8,457 nucleotides of DNA. It comes from an uncultured Bacteroidales bacterium (GTDB lineage Bacteria; Bacteroidota; Bacteroidia; Bacteroidales; Bacteroidaceae). The DNA is taken from the NCBI GenBank assembly GCA_947367415.1, contig CANBEE010000110.1, positions 1-8,457 on the forward strand, in the 5' to 3' direction. Both the position numbers and the translations under genes were made by a program. The notes under the pieces were generated by a model that had not been told where the DNA came from, did not search any database, and saw only the letters and a list, made by a program, of their open reading frames with translations. How positions within the stretch are numbered: the first letter of the stretch is position 1; the number at the start of each line of letters is the position of its first letter. Of this stretch, positions 6,971 through 8,457 are shown one piece after another.

Positions 6971-7914
6971 CTTACTCCATCGCCTCCGAGCTCACCATCA
7001 CCCAGGATGCCGAGGGACACCTCGATATCCGCATCAAAGGCAAGTGGTGGTCCACCATCATGTGGGAGATGCCCATCCTCGCCACCATCTCCGAGCTCAT
7101 GCACCAGCTCAATGGCGATACCGACAAGTACGATGCCGATGCCGAGTATGAGAAGAGCCTCCAGAAGGGCCGCCGCATATGGCAGGGCGGGCTCACCCTG
7201 GGCGACATGGGCACCCGTCGCCGCTTCTCGTTTGCCCATCAGGAGCGTGTCATCGACGCCCTCATCCAGTCCTATGCCGAGGTCAAGGAGGCCACCCACG
7301 GCCAGTGCGGCCGCTTCACCGGCACCTCCAACGTCTACTTTGCCATGAAGAAGGGCATCCCCTGCCTGGGCACCATGTCGCACCAGTGCATCTCGTTCGA
7401 GGAGATTGTGAGCGGCGTGTTCGAGTGCAACTACAACGTCATGAACAAGTGGTCTGAGGTGTACGACGGCAACGTAGGTATCTTCCTCTACGACTGCTTC
7501 GGCGACCACGTCTTCTTCAGCAACCTCTCCAAGCGCATGGCCATGACCTTCAGCGGCCTCCGCATCGACAGTGGAGTGGAGGAGGAGCAGGTCGACCTCA
7601 TCGTCGAGAAATACAAGCAGCTGGGCATCGACCCCATGACCAAGCAAGCCGTCTTCAGCAACGGCCTCGACATCGACCGCGCCCTCGAGATACACCGCTA
7701 CTGCCAGGGCAAGATCACTGACAGCTACGGCATCGGCACCTACCTCACCTGCGACATCACCGACTGCAAACCCATGAACATCGTCGTCAAGCTCATCCGC
7801 GGCCGCATCACCGAGTCGCGCGAGTGGCACCACTGCGTGAAGCTCTCATGCGACAAGGGCAAGACCTTGGGCGACCCTCAGAAATGCAGCTATCTGCTAT
7901 CGATACTCGGATAA
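6970..7914 (+). pseudogene. pncB: Nicotinate phosphoribosyltransferase, 5'-truncated
   Basis: The family makes nicotinate mononucleotide from nicotinate, PRPP and ATP in NAD salvage. About 314 in-frame codons are present against the usual 390-400. The homology begins at about SELTITQDAEGHLDIRI (from about 6985), which corresponds to roughly residue 90 of E. coli PncB, and then runs without a break to the normal C-terminus (VKLSCDKGKTLGDP). Retained motifs include WEMPILATISELMH, MGTRRRF (near 7207), TMSHQ with the probable phospho-acceptor His at 7381-7383, SGLRIDSG and SYGIGTYLTCD. The missing N-terminus carries the conserved TDxYKLxM substrate-site segment. Upstream in frame there is no ATG, and stops occur at 6919-6924. 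The first in-frame ATG (7060) would remove even more. The rest shows no frameshift or stop, so the loss is recent, or the join is an assembly artefact. If real, the product should be inactive. Confidence 0.85.
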
Positions 7915-7962
7915 GCAGCTTCGCAGATTTTCTCTTTTAGTACACGGATTAACGTCGTCTTA

Positions 7963-8457
7963 TCATTCCACCACCACCGTAGTGATTGAGCGTGCGGGGA
8001 TGTTGAGTGAGCGCAGGGGATGCTTGCCTGTGTACTGCAAATCCTTGTCGATGGAGGTGGTGTAGAGTTTGCCCTTCTTGGCTGTTCCGCACTGGAGCGA
8101 CAGAGGTTGGTCTGTGTCGGTGTAGTTGATAATGACAGTGACCGTCTGCTTGCCATCGGTATAGGATGAGAGCATGAGCGATGTAGCAGCCTCGAGAGGC
8201 GATACCTGCTCCGTGGCGGGTCTGACATCGATGCGATGCATGCCGGGACGGATGAAGAAGCTGTAGTTGGCCGTAGCCCAGAACATCTTGGTGGGCTGTA
8301 TGGTGCCGTCGTACTTCACCGTCTCGCCCGTCTTGTCGGGCACATGCTTCAGCTGCTCCCGTATGTAGAGGATGCTTGCCTGCACGGTCGAGTCCACCTC
8401 CACCTCGGCAATCTGTTTGCGCCATTGCGCATACTCGTCGGACGATATCTGCAGCTC
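7963..8457 (-). CDS. GH30-like glycoside hydrolase, C-terminal part only
   Basis: The last 164 residues of a gene that enters from beyond the right edge are present; the frame is open to base 8457, so any start in the window, such as the GTG at 8403, is internal. MFWATANYSFFIRPGMHRID matches the GH30 junction between the barrel and the side beta-sandwich ('GNYSRFIRPG'). The following SLMLSSYTDGKQTVTVIINYT and the ending IPARSITTVVVE fit the beta-sandwich that closes these enzymes. The two catalytic glutamates belong to the unseen part, so activity cannot be judged. GH30 members cleave beta-1,6-glucan, beta-1,6-galactan, glucuronoxylan or glucosylceramide; the subfamily cannot be told here. 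The residues nearest the edge (DEYAQWRKQIAE onward) look helical and are less typical. The gene is convergent with pncB, with 48 bases between the stops and no strong hairpin there. Confidence 0.72.
   Translation of the reverse strand, partial: ELQISSDEYAQWRKQIAEVEVDSTVQASILYIREQLKHVPDKTGETVKYDGTIQPTKMFWATANYSFFIRPGMHRIDVRPATEQVSPLEAATSLMLSSYTDGKQTVTVIINYTDTDQPLSLQCGTAKKGKLYTTSIDKDLQYTGKHPLRSLNIPARSITTVVVE

Noticed and set aside
6967..7833. 288-codon reading frame on the - strand opposite pncB
   Set aside because: It lies antisense to a clearly recognised pncB frame, has a low-complexity Ala/Val/Asp/Glu composition typical of GC-rich shadow frames, and shows no recognisable domain.
7892..7962. 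Possible terminator between pncB and the GH30-like gene
   Set aside because: Only a 5-base CTGCT/AGCAG pairing is present, partly inside the pncB end; it is too weak to call, although a TTTTCTCTTTT tract follows.

Overview
The window looks like a chromosomal segment of a gut or oral Bacteroidales, most likely Prevotella or Segatella. The grounds are: promoter elements of the Bacteroidota type (TTG about 20 bases before TAnnTTTG), no clear Shine-Dalgarno sequences, an HU-SPOR protein of a type typical of this phylum, a short 248-residue AroE, and secreted multidomain glycoside hydrolases. This assignment rests on recognised sequence patterns, not on a database search.

Layout, left to right. 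Bases 1-1523 (+) hold the 3' part of an HU/SPOR envelope protein and a small zinc-ribbon/FHA protein, ending at a shared hairpin terminator. Bases 1577-4369 (-) hold a secreted 930-residue GH27-family glycosidase. Its C-terminal beta-sandwich appears to be split by NPCBM carbohydrate-binding sequence. It diverges from an operon-like set on the + strand, with two Bacteroidota-type promoters in the 142-base gap. That set is aroE (shikimate dehydrogenase), a membrane TPM-domain protein with a zinc ribbon and a glycine-rich tail, and a LemA lipoprotein, closed by a second hairpin terminator.

After that terminator lies a short AT-rich stretch of direct and tandem repeats (6908-6970). It runs straight into a nicotinate phosphoribosyltransferase (pncB) reading frame that lacks its first roughly 90 codons and has no start. 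This is a truncated remnant, a rearrangement breakpoint or an assembly join. The window ends with the 3' part of a GH30-like glycoside hydrolase on the - strand, convergent with pncB.

Most genes here are ordinary. No defence system, CRISPR array, tRNA, rRNA, transposase or phage gene was seen. The points most worth a second look are the domain arrangement and altered sugar-pocket residues of the GH27 enzyme, the broken pncB at a repeat tract, and the HU-SPOR plus FHA pair. No stretch longer than 300 bases lacks a gene.
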